Below are positions 21,522 to 21,768 of a stretch of DNA of 21,768 nucleotides, in pieces. The position numbers and the translations under genes are program-made. This stretch comes from an uncultured Collinsella sp. (GTDB lineage: Bacteria > Actinomycetota > Coriobacteriia > Coriobacteriales > Coriobacteriaceae), in NCBI GenBank assembly GCA_900549215.1, contig URNJ01000010.1:1-21768 (forward strand), written 5' to 3'. The notes under the pieces are model-generated. The model was not told the origin of the DNA and ran no database searches. It saw nothing but the letters and a program-made list of their open reading frames with translations. How positions within the stretch are numbered: the stretch's first letter is position 1; each line of letters opens with the position of its first letter.

Positions 21522-21768
21522 GGCTTACGCCTTGAGGAAGCGCGCCCGGGACCTCGGCCCCTACGAGGCATCGGCATTGTGCCAGCTTCGATCGGAGGCG
21601 GGCTGCTCGAGCCTCATGACCGCATACGACCTCAAAGAGGACTTCTTCGACATCTACGACGAGCACCCGCTCTCGCGGGAGGATGCCGAGGATACATTCG
21701 ATGCGTGGAAGGCATCCATCCCCGATGACAAGGCCTACGATCCCTTCCGGGGGCTTGCGAAGGCCGTG
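21522..21768 (+). pseudogene. ISL3-family transposase fragment, running off the window
   Basis: From 21523 the plus strand is open to the window end, reading AYALRKRARDLGPYEASALC, then LMTAYDLKEDFFDIYDEHPL, AFxxWKAS-like FDAWKASIPDD and AYDPFRGLAKAV. This order (short helical lead, L-x-x-AY-x-LKE, W, PF-x-x-L-A) is typical of the middle to late part of ISL3-family transposases. Upstream sequence is missing and replaced by the IS3 remnant on the other strand, with the join at about 21521. An ATG at 21616 lies inside the frame but is not a natural start. Whether the 3' part is intact lies outside the window. Confidence 0.7.

Noticed and set aside
1..21768. tRNA, rRNA or riboswitch genes
   Set aside because: No cloverleaf, rRNA core sequence or known riboswitch consensus was recognised by eye on either strand.

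Overview
The window looks like a piece of a high-GC Gram-positive gut actinobacterium of the class Coriobacteriia, most like Collinsella. This is inferred from the GC-rich codon use, a divergent suf/Rrf2 locus, a sortase-type surface protein, a long run of family-2 glycosyltransferases, and IS256-, IS3- and ISL3-family fragments of the kind common in that group. No rRNA or tRNA is present to confirm it. Both edges cut through genes.

Left part (1-3190). On the minus strand lie sufB (start only) and sufC, for iron-sulfur cluster assembly. Divergent from them is an Rrf2/IscR-type regulator with three conserved-looking cysteines. A large imperfect inverted repeat lies in the intergenic region just upstream of that regulator. 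The regulator is followed after 8 bp by a nucleotidyltransferase/HI0074-type (MNT/HEPN-like) pair. The first ~165 bases read in frame with sufB but no longer encode SufB; they look like an extracellular Thr/Ser-rich beta domain, so the left edge is a real fusion or an assembly join.

Middle part (3318-16488). First comes a secreted, cell-wall-anchored protein with a lysozyme-like N-terminal region and an MPKTG sorting signal, ending at a clear terminator. Next is a member of the AAA-ATPase_like/PD-(D/E)XK (DUF1703-type) family that has lost residues at both active sites. The largest block is a surface-polysaccharide locus. A GlfT2-like glycosyltransferase and a membrane acyltransferase are on the minus strand. 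Five consecutive plus-strand genes encode family-2 glycosyltransferases, the last with two catalytic domains. They probably build and decorate one cell-surface glycan. Two of them are clear duplicates, with 94 bp that differ at only two positions.

Right part (16489-21768) is accessory DNA. An AT-rich promoter region with repeated CGATA words drives an orphan AAA/STAND-like ATPase, followed by a cytoplasmic trypsin-like serine protease. An 11-C tract lies between them. Then comes a patchwork of broken genes: the start of an IS256-family transposase, the C-terminal end of a BREX PglX methyltransferase, an unknown gene broken by two single-base homopolymer frameshifts, a small unknown ORF, a second IS256 scrap, the tail of an IS3-family transposase and an ISL3-family fragment running off the edge. 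This is either a decayed defence island used repeatedly by IS elements or, in part, a chimeric contig end. The ATPase-protease pair beside a BREX remnant is the best candidate for an undescribed defence module, but that is inference from context.
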